DNA from: Urbifossiella limnaea
GTDB taxonomy: Bacteria > Planctomycetota > Planctomycetia > Gemmatales > Gemmataceae
NCBI RefSeq assembly: GCF_007747215.1
Contig: NZ_CP036273.1
Span: 5,998,322 to 6,062,321, forward strand
DNA length: 64,000 nucleotides
Reading direction: 5' to 3'
The first letter of the stretch is position 1; each line of letters begins with the position of its first letter. A program made the translations under genes and the position numbers. This document shows, one piece after another, positions 7,885 to 15,454 of the stretch. A model generated the notes under the pieces. The model saw nothing but the letters and a program-made list of their open reading frames with translations. It did no database searches and was not told where the DNA came from.

Positions 7885-9558
7885 TCAGTACCCCTTCGCC
7901 GCGCCCTCGATGCGGCGGTCGGCCGCGCCCAGGAACCGGCCCGTGACCGGGTCCACGCGGATGCTGTGCGCGTCGCCCTGCCGCCCCGGGCTGACCCGGT
8001 GCCCCAGGTTCGTCAGCTCCTGCACCAGGGCCGGGTGCGTCGAGAAGCCCTCGAACCGCGCCACGTCCGGGAACCACTGGTGGTGCCACCGCGGGGCGTC
8101 CACCGCCTCCTGGACCGGCATGTCGAACTCGAGCACGTTCAGCACCACGCACAGCGACGTGTTGATGATCGTCCGCCCGCCGGGGCTCCCGGTCAGCAGC
8201 ACCGGCTTGCCGTCCTTCCGCACGATCACCGGCGTCTGCGAGCTCAGCATCCGCTTGCCGGGCGCCACGAGGTTCGCCGGCGTGCCGATCTGGCCGCTCT
8301 TCGTCGTCACGCCGGGCACCGGGTTGAAGTCGGTCATCTCGTTGTTGAGGATGTAGCCGCTCCCCTTCACGACCACGCGGCTGCCGAACGAGTGCTCCAG
8401 CGTGTACGTGTTGCTCACGGCCAGGCCGTCCTTGTCGATCACGCTGAAGTGGGTGGTGCTGTCCCCTTCCCCGGCCAGCGGGATTTCCGGCGCCACCTTC
8501 TCGCTCGGCGTCGCGGCCTTCATGTCGATCGTCGCGGCCAGCTTCTTCGCATACGCCTTCGTCGTCAGGTGCGGCGGAATGGTCGTGAAGTCGGGGTCGC
8601 CGAGGTGGCGGGCGCGGTCGGCGTAGCTCCGCTTCATCGTCTCGACGATCTGGTGGTTCGTCGCGGCCGACCACCGGCCCTGCTTCTTCAGGTCGAAGTT
8701 CTCCAGCACGTTGAGCATCAGACAGATGCCGACGCCGCCCGACGACGGCGGCGGCGGGCCGTACACGTCGTAGCCGCGGTAGTTGGTCGTGACCGGCGTC
8801 CGCTCCTTCGCCTGGTACTTGGCGATGTCGTCCTTCGTCATGATGCCGTTGCCGGCCTTCATCTCGGCGGCAAGCTTGTCGGCGGGGTCGCCGGTGTAGA
8901 ACTCGTCGGCCCCTTTCTCCGCGATCAGCCGCAGGGTGCGGCCGAGGTCCGGCAGCTTCATCGTGTCGCCGGGGCGCCAGTAGCCACCGCCCGGCTTGTC
9001 GTAGACGCGGTGGAACTCGGCGTTCGTCGTGGTCGGGCTGGCGAGCACCCAGCCGATGCTCCACGACAGGCCGTCCGTCACGGTGAAGCCCTTCTCGGCC
9101 AGCTCCACGGCCGGCATCACCACGTCCTTCCACGGCAGCTTGCCGTACTTCTTGTGGGCGAGGCCCAGCCCGCGGACGGTGCCCGGAACGCCGGACGCCT
9201 TGTGACTGAAGGCGCTCACGGTGCCGTCGGCGAACAGCTTCGGCCCGGCGGCGGCGGGGGCGGTCTCGCGGTACTCGACGCACGTCGGCGCCTGCCCCGG
9301 GGGCGCGATCATCATGAACCCGCCGCCGCCGAGGTTGCCCGCCTCCGGCCACGTCACCGCCATCGCCAGCGCCACGGCGACCGCGGCGTCGACGGCGTTG
9401 CCGCCCTTCTTGAGGATGGCCACGCCCACGTCGGCCGCGGGCGGCGACACGCACACGACCATGCCATTCGTCGCCTCGGTGGCGACGCGCGGCGCCGGCG
9501 GCTGGGCCGCGCCGGGGATGGCGACGAGGAGCAGGAGCAGAACGGGGGCGAGGCGCAT
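7885..9558 (-). CDS. ggt: Gamma-glutamyltransferase
   Basis: 557 residues with signal peptide (about 1-18), so exported. GGTs hydrolyse glutathione or transfer its gamma-glutamyl group. The precursor cleaves itself before a Thr that becomes the N-terminal nucleophile of the small subunit. That site is visible as STTHFSVIDKDG, with Thr368 the predicted nucleophile. The GNAVDAAVA motif is at about 53-61, the PPPSSGG oxyanion-type loop at 269-275 and the NNEMTDF region at 405-411. Large plus small subunit length is normal. A perfect hairpin separates it from metF. Confidence 0.95.
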   Translation of the reverse strand: MRLAPVLLLLLVAIPGAAQPPAPRVATEATNGMVVCVSPPAADVGVAILKKGGNAVDAAVAVALAMAVTWPEAGNLGGGGFMMIAPPGQAPTCVEYRETAPAAAGPKLFADGTVSAFSHKASGVPGTVRGLGLAHKKYGKLPWKDVVMPAVELAEKGFTVTDGLSWSIGWVLASPTTTNAEFHRVYDKPGGGYWRPGDTMKLPDLGRTLRLIAEKGADEFYTGDPADKLAAEMKAGNGIMTKDDIAKYQAKERTPVTTNYRGYDVYGPPPPSSGGVGICLMLNVLENFDLKKQGRWSAATNHQIVETMKRSYADRARHLGDPDFTTIPPHLTTKAYAKKLAATIDMKAATPSEKVAPEIPLAGEGDSTTHFSVIDKDGLAVSNTYTLEHSFGSRVVVKGSGYILNNEMTDFNPVPGVTTKSGQIGTPANLVAPGKRMLSSQTPVIVRKDGKPVLLTGSPGGRTIINTSLCVVLNVLEFDMPVQEAVDAPRWHHQWFPDVARFEGFSTHPALVQELTNLGHRVSPGRQGDAHSIRVDPVTGRFLGAADRRIEGAAKGY

Positions 9559-9588
9559 GAGAGGGGCTCCGTGGAAAGCGATTTACCC

Positions 9589-9670
9589 GGCGAGCCGGGA
9601 GCGTGAGCGACCGGAGTCCGACGCGGTACGAGATGCGTCGGACTCCGGTCGCTCACGCTCCCGGCTCGCC
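9589..9670. repeat. Perfect 36-bp inverted repeat, 10-nt loop
   Basis: Arms 9589-9624 and 9635-9670 are exact reverse complements. The arm contains GGGAGCGTGAGCGACCGGAG. It lies between the start of ggt and the stop of metF, both on the minus strand, ending 9 bp before the metF stop, so it could terminate metF transcription. The outer GGCGAGCC is shared in part with the hairpin at 24366, which is followed by GGCTCGCC. Confidence 0.9.
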
Positions 9671-9679
9671 AAGACGCAC

Positions 9680-10588
9680 TCACCCCGCCCGCAGCGCCGC
9701 CGAGTCGGCGACGCCGAGGTTGCTGTAGATCTGCCGGGTCGCGTCCGACTTGTTGAGCGTGTAGAAGTGGATGCCGCGGACGCCGTTGTGCAGCAGGTCG
9801 GCGCACTGCTCGGTGGCCCAGCTCACGCCCACCCGGCTCACCGCCTCGTCGTCGGCGCACCGGCCGACGGCCCGCAGCAGCTTCGCCGGAATCTTGGCCC
9901 CGAGCGCCAGCTCGGCCATCCGCACCATGCCCGCCTTCGAGCCAATCGGCATGATGCCGACCACGATCGGCACCGTGATGCCGGCCAGCTCGCACCGCTC
10001 GCGGAAGTCGTAGAAGTCGCGGTTGTCGAAGAACAGTTGCGTGCAGATGTAGTCGGCGCCGGCGTCCACCTTGGCCTTGAGGTAGTCCATCTCCTTGAGC
10101 CGGTTCGGGCAGCCGGGGTGCCCCTCGGGGAAGCCGGCGACGCCGACCCCGAACCCGCGCCGGTCGGGGGCGTTCGGCCGGCTGCGGATGAACCTCACCA
10201 GCTGCTCGGCGTACTGGAAGGCGTCGTCCTCGCGCTTGTAGCCGACCACCGTCTTGGGCGGGTCGCCGCCGAGGGCCAGCACGTTCTTGATGCCGCTGGC
10301 CGCGTACCGGTCGAGGATCGCGGTCATCTCGTCGAGCGAGTGGCACACGCACGTCAGGTGCGACACCGCGGTGAGGCTCGTTTCCTTCTGGATGCGCACG
10401 ACCAGATCGTGGGTGCGGTCGCGGGTGGAGCCGCCGGCCCCGTAGGTGACGGACACGAACGACGGCTGCAGCTCTTGCAGCGTGGCGATGTTGCGGAACA
10501 GTTCGTCGCTGGCCTCGTCGGTTTTCGGGGGGAAGAACTCGAAGCTGAACGTGGTGCGGTGCTGGGCGAAGATGTCCCGAATGTGCAT
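9680..10588 (-). CDS. metF: Methylenetetrahydrofolate reductase
   Basis: Reduces 5,10-methylene-THF to 5-methyl-THF for methionine synthesis, using FAD and NAD(P)H. The ATG at 10588 gives 302 residues and puts the family N-terminus (TTFSFEFFPPKTDEA, with the catalytic Glu in FEFFPPK) near position 12-26. Conserved segments VTYGAGGSTRDRT, HLTCV and ALGGDPP are all present, as is FDNRDFYDF. The upstream extension to 10708 comes from a palindromic repeat and is rejected. No metH or metE nearby. Confidence 0.96.
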   Translation of the reverse strand: MHIRDIFAQHRTTFSFEFFPPKTDEASDELFRNIATLQELQPSFVSVTYGAGGSTRDRTHDLVVRIQKETSLTAVSHLTCVCHSLDEMTAILDRYAASGIKNVLALGGDPPKTVVGYKREDDAFQYAEQLVRFIRSRPNAPDRRGFGVGVAGFPEGHPGCPNRLKEMDYLKAKVDAGADYICTQLFFDNRDFYDFRERCELAGITVPIVVGIMPIGSKAGMVRMAELALGAKIPAKLLRAVGRCADDEAVSRVGVSWATEQCADLLHNGVRGIHFYTLNKSDATRQIYSNLGVADSAALRAG

Positions 10589-10665
10589 GGCGGCGGTCCG
10601 TGCGCGGGGGTGCGTGTGGGGGGAGTTATACCAGAACGACGGCGCCGCGGGGGAGGGGGAAGTTA

Positions 10666-10717
10666 GGTTGCCGCTTGCGGCTTCGCGCTGGGCGACGCGA
10701 AGCCGCAAGCGGCAACC
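10666..10717. repeat. 22-bp inverted repeat of the CCGCTTGCGGC family
   Basis: Arms 10666-10687 and 10696-10717 pair perfectly around the 8-nt loop CTGGGCGA. It lies 4 bp after the stop of the GTPase gene at 10722 and before metF, consistent with a terminator for the long minus-strand operon that ends there. The arm contains GCCGCTTGCGGCTTCGCG, close to the copy at 22656. Confidence 0.9.
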
Positions 10718-10721
10718 GAGC

Positions 10722-13151
10722 TTACCGCACCTCCGGCAGCAGCGCCGGCACCCGCGGCACCACCGACCCCGCCGCCGGCGCCAGCCGCACGCCGGTTGCC
10801 GGCTCGGTGCCGAGCCGCGGCTCGCGCGCCAGCCGGTCGAACTGGAACGTCCGCGAGCCGCCCGCGTCCCACGTCAGTGTGAACGCCTGCGCCCCGGACC
10901 GCACCGGCAACTCCGCCCGCAGCGCGTCGCCGGGGCGATAGGTGAACGGCGGCGCGGCGCCGAAGGTGTACGCTGTCGTGAGGTCGCGCGGCACCGGCTC
11001 GCCGACCGGCGCGAACGTCCGCACCACCGGCTCGCCGCCGGCCCGCGGCGTCACCGTAACCGTCAACGGGCCGGCGGGCACCAGCGGCGGGTTCCGCAGC
11101 ACCAGCGGGATGGTGAGCTCCGCGCCGCGCAGGTCGAACGCGAACTCGGGCGCCCGCAGGAACGCCGCCAGCCCCGCGACTGGGTCGCCTGCGGCGCGCT
11201 CCTCCAGCTTCGCCAGCACGTGCAACAATCGGCCCCACTCCGCGAACGGCGGCGCCGACAAGCCCTCGGCGGCACGCGCCCAACCGGCCGGCGTGTCGTC
11301 GCCGTTCAGCCGCGCCGCCACGAGGGTGCGAACCGCCGCGGCGCCGCTGGCGAACGACTCGCGCACGCGGCCCGCCAGCACCGACCGCGCCGGGTCGGGG
11401 AAGCCGCTCAGCTCCCACTCGGGGTAGCCGCTCACGTCCGCGGGGTAGAGTTCGCCGCCGCGCGGGAAGCGCGTCCGCAGCTCGGCCAGTTGGCCGGCGG
11501 GGAACGCGGTCGCGTCGAGGCCGCTGCCCGGCGGCGGGATGAGCAGCGGGCGGCGCTCGGCGCTCGGCGTGAGGGCGAGGGCGTCGGCCAGGTCGCGGAG
11601 GTGGAGCAGCCGGCCGCGGGCGTACTCCCAGTCGCGGCGGGCCTGGTACACGCGGTCGTACTCGAACGGCACCCGGTACGTCACCGCGTCGCGCCCCGGC
11701 AGTGCCTCGCTCCCGGGCAGCGGCGACCCCAGCGCGAACGGCGGCTGCGTGCCGGCGTCCGCCAGCCGGTTCACGCGGTCGCGCCAGTCGCCGGCGAACG
11801 AACCGGTCAGCGTCAGCGCCGTCGCCTGGTTCAGGAGGCCGCGGTACCAGTCGTGCCACGCGGCCTCCGCGCCGCGGATGCTCGCCGCGTCGGCGAGCCA
11901 CTTGTCGCGCAGCCTCGCCGCCTCGGTGTCGCCCCAGGTGTACTCCGCGGGCAGGGCCAGCTCGCCGGCCAGCTTCGCGCGGACGCGTTCCAGTTCGTCC
12001 AGCGTCCGCGCCTCGGACGGGGCCGGCTGCGCGGCCAGCTTCGCCCGGTACGCCTGGTAGTCGTCCACCTCGCGCAGCCGGCCCTCGACGAAGGCTTGCA
12101 GGTCGGCCGGCAGCGCGAAGAAGCCGGGGTCGGCGCGGTACGACGCGAGGAGCCGCTTGTTCCGCGTCGCGGTCGGCTCGGCGAGCCGGACCGCCGCCGC
12201 GGGCTCGCCGCGGGCGTACAGCTTCACCCGCTCGGGCAGCTGCGGGTCGGCCGTCGCCGGCGCGAACACCGTGACCGCGACGGCACCCGCGAGCAGCGCC
12301 AGCACGCCGGCCGCGACCGCCCACACGGTGTGCCGCAGGCGCGTGTCGGACGCGCGGGCGCGGGTCCGGTGCGCGGCGGCGGCGCGGAAGGCGTCGTGGA
12401 ACAGCTCGGCGACGCCGAACGGCTCGGCCTCGGGCTTCGGGGCGTCGGCCAGCGGCGGGCGGCGGACGGCGGTGGCGTAGTCCTCCACGTCCACGCTGCC
12501 GAACGGCAGGGACGACGAGCCGTGCCCCTCGAACGGCAGCTGGTCGTCCACGAACTCCTCGAACTGCCGCCGCACCTTGGCCAGGTGCCAGCGCACCTCG
12601 GCCTCCCACGTCGCGGTGGTGTCGCCGGGCTTCGCCAGCAGGTCGCAGCGTGTGAGCACGACGAACACCGGCAGCCCGCCGACCTCGCGGTCGCGCAGCC
12701 GCCGGCCGTGGACCTGTTCGAGGAAGAACAGGAAGTCCTCGAACCGCTCCGCCCGGTCGTCGTCGTTCAGGGTGGCGTCGATGACGAGCACGAGCAGGTC
12801 GGAGCCGAGTACGGCCCGCGCCACGGTGCCGGTGACGCGGCGGGCCTCGAGCGCGTCGGCGGCCTTGAGCAGCGCCGTGGACGCCCGGCCGTCACAGTCG
12901 ATCAGCACGAAGTCGGTGGGCTCGGGGGTGCGGTACTGGACGCGGAAGGTGTTGACCTCGGTGCCCGCGGCCTTGAGGTTGCCGTCGGCGTAGACGGCGG
13001 CGCGGACCGGTTCGAGGTGGCCGGTGAGGTCGGCGACGGTGCCGCCGAGCGCGGCGGGCTGGGCGTCGGAGGCGCGGAGGAGGGCGCCGAGGAGGTGCGT
13101 CTTCCCGGACCCGGGGTGGCCGAACAGGAGGATTTGCGGCGGCGCGAGCAT
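10722..13151 (-). CDS. Membrane-anchored P-loop GTPase-like protein
   Basis: 809 residues from the ATG at 13151. An N-terminal GTPase-like domain has Walker A GHPGSGKT (11-18), a DCDG switch-II-like motif (85-88) and a TRCD base-recognition motif (167-170, in place of NKxD). One membrane helix follows at about 275-297. The remaining ~500 residues are helical then beta-rich near the C-terminus, probably on the outer side of the membrane, and I do not recognise them. It is the last gene after an ExbB-like, an ExbD-like and an unknown membrane gene on the same strand. The layout suggests a nucleotide-switched envelope complex. The domain order does not match TssM/IcmF. Confidence 0.75.
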   Translation of the reverse strand: MLAPPQILLFGHPGSGKTHLLGALLRASDAQPAALGGTVADLTGHLEPVRAAVYADGNLKAAGTEVNTFRVQYRTPEPTDFVLIDCDGRASTALLKAADALEARRVTGTVARAVLGSDLLVLVIDATLNDDDRAERFEDFLFFLEQVHGRRLRDREVGGLPVFVVLTRCDLLAKPGDTTATWEAEVRWHLAKVRRQFEEFVDDQLPFEGHGSSSLPFGSVDVEDYATAVRRPPLADAPKPEAEPFGVAELFHDAFRAAAAHRTRARASDTRLRHTVWAVAAGVLALLAGAVAVTVFAPATADPQLPERVKLYARGEPAAAVRLAEPTATRNKRLLASYRADPGFFALPADLQAFVEGRLREVDDYQAYRAKLAAQPAPSEARTLDELERVRAKLAGELALPAEYTWGDTEAARLRDKWLADAASIRGAEAAWHDWYRGLLNQATALTLTGSFAGDWRDRVNRLADAGTQPPFALGSPLPGSEALPGRDAVTYRVPFEYDRVYQARRDWEYARGRLLHLRDLADALALTPSAERRPLLIPPPGSGLDATAFPAGQLAELRTRFPRGGELYPADVSGYPEWELSGFPDPARSVLAGRVRESFASGAAAVRTLVAARLNGDDTPAGWARAAEGLSAPPFAEWGRLLHVLAKLEERAAGDPVAGLAAFLRAPEFAFDLRGAELTIPLVLRNPPLVPAGPLTVTVTPRAGGEPVVRTFAPVGEPVPRDLTTAYTFGAAPPFTYRPGDALRAELPVRSGAQAFTLTWDAGGSRTFQFDRLAREPRLGTEPATGVRLAPAAGSVVPRVPALLPEVR

Positions 13152-13174
13152 GGGGTAGCCCTTCAAATCCGAAT

Positions 13175-13303
13175 TTAACCACAGAGTCACAGAGGGCACA
13201 GAGGGAAGACAGAAAACCGAGTGAAGACGGGAATTTGTTTTCAAACCCTGCTTCGTCTCTGTCTTCTGTCTTTCCGCTGTGCCCTCTGTGACTCTGTGGT
13301 TAA
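13175..13303. repeat. Inverted repeat, CCACAGAGTCACAGAG family (copy 1)
   Basis: The left end reads TTAACCACAGAGTCACAGAG and continues with GGCACAGAGG; the right end is its reverse complement, ending GACTCTGTGGTTAA. The unpaired middle is about 50 nt. It sits inside the ExbB-GTPase operon, between the 224-residue gene and the GTPase gene. Related copies are at 18890 and 29514. Confidence 0.92.
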
Positions 13304-13317
13304 CCCTGCATTTCTCG

Positions 13318-13992
13318 CTACCTCGTCCCCGTGCCCAGCACCACCCGCACGCCGGCGCGATCGGCCCACTCGGTCACCTGCGACACGGTGCGACTCCGCT
13401 CGTCGGCGGCGCGGGTGCGGTCGGCCGGGTACACCACCACCAGCAGCACCTGCGCCCCCGCCGCGTCGCGCTTCTTCGCCTCCACCGCCGCCTTCACCTC
13501 GTCGAACGTCTTCAGCACCGGCTCGTCGCCGACGTAGTAGAACCGCCCGCCGGCCGGCTGCGCCGCGTCCCCGCCGAGGAACGTCACCCGCACCTGCGGC
13601 GTGCTGGCGTCCACCTCCGCCGGCTTCGGCGGGTCCACCTTCACCGGCGGCCGCTTGTCGTCCGCTTTCGGCGGGTCGCCCTTCCCCGTCGAGTCCGTCG
13701 GCGAGCCGCTCCCCTTCCCGACGCCGTCGCCGCTGCCGCCGCCGGTGCCGCGGTCCTTGAACACGATCCAGAACACGAGTACGGCGAGCGCGATGCCGCA
13801 GACGATCCGCAGGAGCTTCCTGGCCGGCTCGGGCGACGGCTTCTTGAACACCCACTTGTCGACGGCCCAGCCGAGGACGCCGCCGCCGGCGTAGCCGACG
13901 ACGTACCCGCCGGCGACGGCGAGGCAGCCGAGGGCGAACTCCTCGAGCCAGTTCCCCCCGCCGGCGAAGAACAGCGGTGTCGCCGCGAACAT
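13318..13992 (-). CDS. Membrane protein of unknown function in ExbB/ExbD-GTPase cluster
   Basis: 224 residues. Hydrophobic Gly-rich segments at about 15-45 and a membrane helix near 62-78 precede a low-complexity Gly/Ser/Pro linker. A C-terminal compact region follows (roughly 130-224), with FYYVGDEPVLKTFDEVKAAV and a VLLVVVYPADRT strand. The tail loosely resembles the corresponding part of the ExbD-like neighbour, which also has a tyrosine-rich strand and an ALxVxYP-like segment. I do not recognise the family. It starts 7 bp after the ExbD-like gene and is almost certainly co-transcribed with it. Confidence 0.7.
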   Translation of the reverse strand: MFAATPLFFAGGGNWLEEFALGCLAVAGGYVVGYAGGGVLGWAVDKWVFKKPSPEPARKLLRIVCGIALAVLVFWIVFKDRGTGGGSGDGVGKGSGSPTDSTGKGDPPKADDKRPPVKVDPPKPAEVDASTPQVRVTFLGGDAAQPAGGRFYYVGDEPVLKTFDEVKAAVEAKKRDAAGAQVLLVVVYPADRTRAADERSRTVSQVTEWADRAGVRVVLGTGTR

Positions 13993-13999
13993 TGGCGCC

Positions 14000-14509
14000 T
14001 CACGGAATGTCGAACCCGTACGGCACGTCCTGGAACCACGCCCGGTACGTCTCGACGTTCGCCCGCGTGGGGTAGCCCGACGCCCGCCGCGGGTACATGA
14101 TCAGGAAGTACGTGTCCTTCTCGCCGGCCAGCCGCTTCTGGTACGCGATCAGCTGCTCGGCCTGCGCCTGCCCCGCCACCTCCTGCCGGCCGGGGGCGTA
14201 GTAGTACAGCTTACCCGTGTCCGGGTCGATCTCCAGCACGCGAACGACGAGCCGCTCGCCGCGGTCCTTCTGGAACCGGTCGAGCCGCCGCTGCGCCTCG
14301 TCGCGCTCCTTCTGCGTCGCCGCCAGCTGCTTCCGCAGCTCGGCCACGTCCGTGGGCAACTCGGGTGCCTTCGGCGCGGGCTTCGTGTCGTCGTCGGCGG
14401 CGGGGGAGCTGACGAACGGCATCAGCAGGAAGATGCAGAACAGCAGGATGAGCACGTCGATGAGCGGGATGAAGAACCGGGTGACGGACCGGCGCGGCGG
14501 GGTGATCAC
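14000..14509 (-). CDS. ExbD/TolR-like membrane protein
   Basis: 169 residues from a GTG at 14509 that overlaps the upstream stop as GTGA, with GGAGG five bases upstream. A cytoplasmic Arg/Ser stub is followed by one membrane helix (FFIPLIDVLILLFCIFLLMPF, about 12-32) carrying the Asp (IDVL) that is the proton-pathway residue in ExbD/TolR/MotB. An Ala/Lys/Glu coiled segment and a small C-terminal domain follow outside. It lacks an OmpA peptidoglycan-binding domain, which argues against MotB or ZorB. Paired with the ExbB-like gene, it should form a proton-driven motor unit; the driven partner is unknown. Confidence 0.8.
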   Translation of the reverse strand: MITPPRRSVTRFFIPLIDVLILLFCIFLLMPFVSSPAADDDTKPAPKAPELPTDVAELRKQLAATQKERDEAQRRLDRFQKDRGERLVVRVLEIDPDTGKLYYYAPGRQEVAGQAQAEQLIAYQKRLAGEKDTYFLIMYPRRASGYPTRANVETYRAWFQDVPYGFDIP

Positions 14510-15045
14510 GCCACCTCCTCCGCGGCCGGCGGCTGCGGCGTCGGGTAGCCGGCCAGCGCGCGAATCAGGTCGCGGCCGACGCCGACGACCCACGTCGGGA
14601 GGATGTTCATCAGCGCCATGAACAGCCCGCTGCCGGTGGCGGTGATGGCCGGGGCGTACTTGCGGATGATGTCCTGCGGCGTCGGGTTCGAGCCGGGGGT
14701 GAACGAGCTGAACGTCTGGAGGATGGCGGCGACGGTGCCGATGAGGCCGAGCAGCGGGAACCACTCGGCGGCCTGCGCCAGGTGACTCAGCCAGCGGTCG
14801 GCGGCGGGGTCGAAGTCGCCGGCCGTCTGGCTCCACCGGAGGGCGCGCCAGGCGAAGATCAGCTGCACGACCAGCAGCGTGAACCCGAGCGCGATGATGA
14901 TCCAGTCGATGCCCGATTCCTGGGCGCGGGCGAGGTAGTCGCGGCGGGCGTCGGCGGGGATGGCGGCGAAGACGAGCGCCCCGGCCAGCGGCGGCACGGC
15001 GCAGAACGCCGCCGGCAGGACGTGGTGGATCCAGAACCGGCGCAC
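14506..15045 (-). CDS. ExbB/TolQ/MotA-like proton channel subunit
   Basis: 179 residues from a GTG at 15045 preceded by AGGAGT. It has three likely membrane helices, the last two in the family-typical block AEWFPLLGLIGTVAAILQTF and ATGSGLFMALMNILPTWVVG, where the conserved Gly-rich and Thr/Gly positions of ExbB/TolQ occur. It is short for the family. The 4-base overlap with the ExbD-like gene indicates translational coupling. Its start region overlaps the run-out of the thioesterase gene at 15055, so the operon probably continues from lepB. Confidence 0.82.
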   Translation of the reverse strand: MRRFWIHHVLPAAFCAVPPLAGALVFAAIPADARRDYLARAQESGIDWIIIALGFTLLVVQLIFAWRALRWSQTAGDFDPAADRWLSHLAQAAEWFPLLGLIGTVAAILQTFSSFTPGSNPTPQDIIRKYAPAITATGSGLFMALMNILPTWVVGVGRDLIRALAGYPTPQPPAAEEVA

Positions 15046-15054
15046 GTATTACTC

Positions 15055-15441
15055 CTACTCGGACCCGCTCAACCAGTCGGGCAGCGCTTGCAAGCGCCCG
15101 TCGCGGCCGACGCACGCCAGCGTGCTCGTCGCCTCGCAGATCACGGCACCGTCCCGCACCACCTCGTACCGGTGCTCCAGCCGCACCGGGCTGGCCCTCG
15201 TCACCGTCGTGCGGATGGTCAGCACGTCGTCGTAGTGCGCCGGCAGGCGGTAGCGCACCTCCAGCTTCGCCACCACCAGGAAGAACCCGGCGTCCTCCAG
15301 GTCCTTGTACGTCTTGCCGGCGTCGCGCAGGAGCTCCGTGCGGGCCTGCTCGAAGTACACGAGGTAGTTCGCGTGGTGGAGCAGGCCCATGCGGTCCGTC
15401 TCGGCGTACCGCACCCGGATCTTCACCTCGCCGGTCTGCAT
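15055..15441 (-). CDS. YbgC/FadM-family acyl-CoA thioesterase
   Basis: A 128-residue hot-dog-fold protein from the ATG at 15441 (a GTG at 15453 is possible). The YbgC signature is clear: RYAETDRMGLLHHANYLVYFE, with Asp as the catalytic residue in the DRMG segment. Members hydrolyse acyl-CoA or acyl-ACP and in Gram-negatives often accompany tol-pal genes. It is notable that an ExbB/ExbD (TolQ/TolR-like) pair follows 9 bp downstream, echoing the ybgC-tolQ-tolR order of Proteobacteria. The preceding gene is a signal peptidase. Confidence 0.92.
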   Translation of the reverse strand: MQTGEVKIRVRYAETDRMGLLHHANYLVYFEQARTELLRDAGKTYKDLEDAGFFLVVAKLEVRYRLPAHYDDVLTIRTTVTRASPVRLEHRYEVVRDGAVICEATSTLACVGRDGRLQALPDWLSGSE

Positions 15442-15454
15442 GTCGTTCGCCACG

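Noticed and set aside
10722-15045. Zorya-type defence system in the ExbB/ExbD-like cluster
   Set aside because: ZorA has a long tail and ZorB an OmpA-like domain; both are absent, and no ZorC/D or ZorE was seen.
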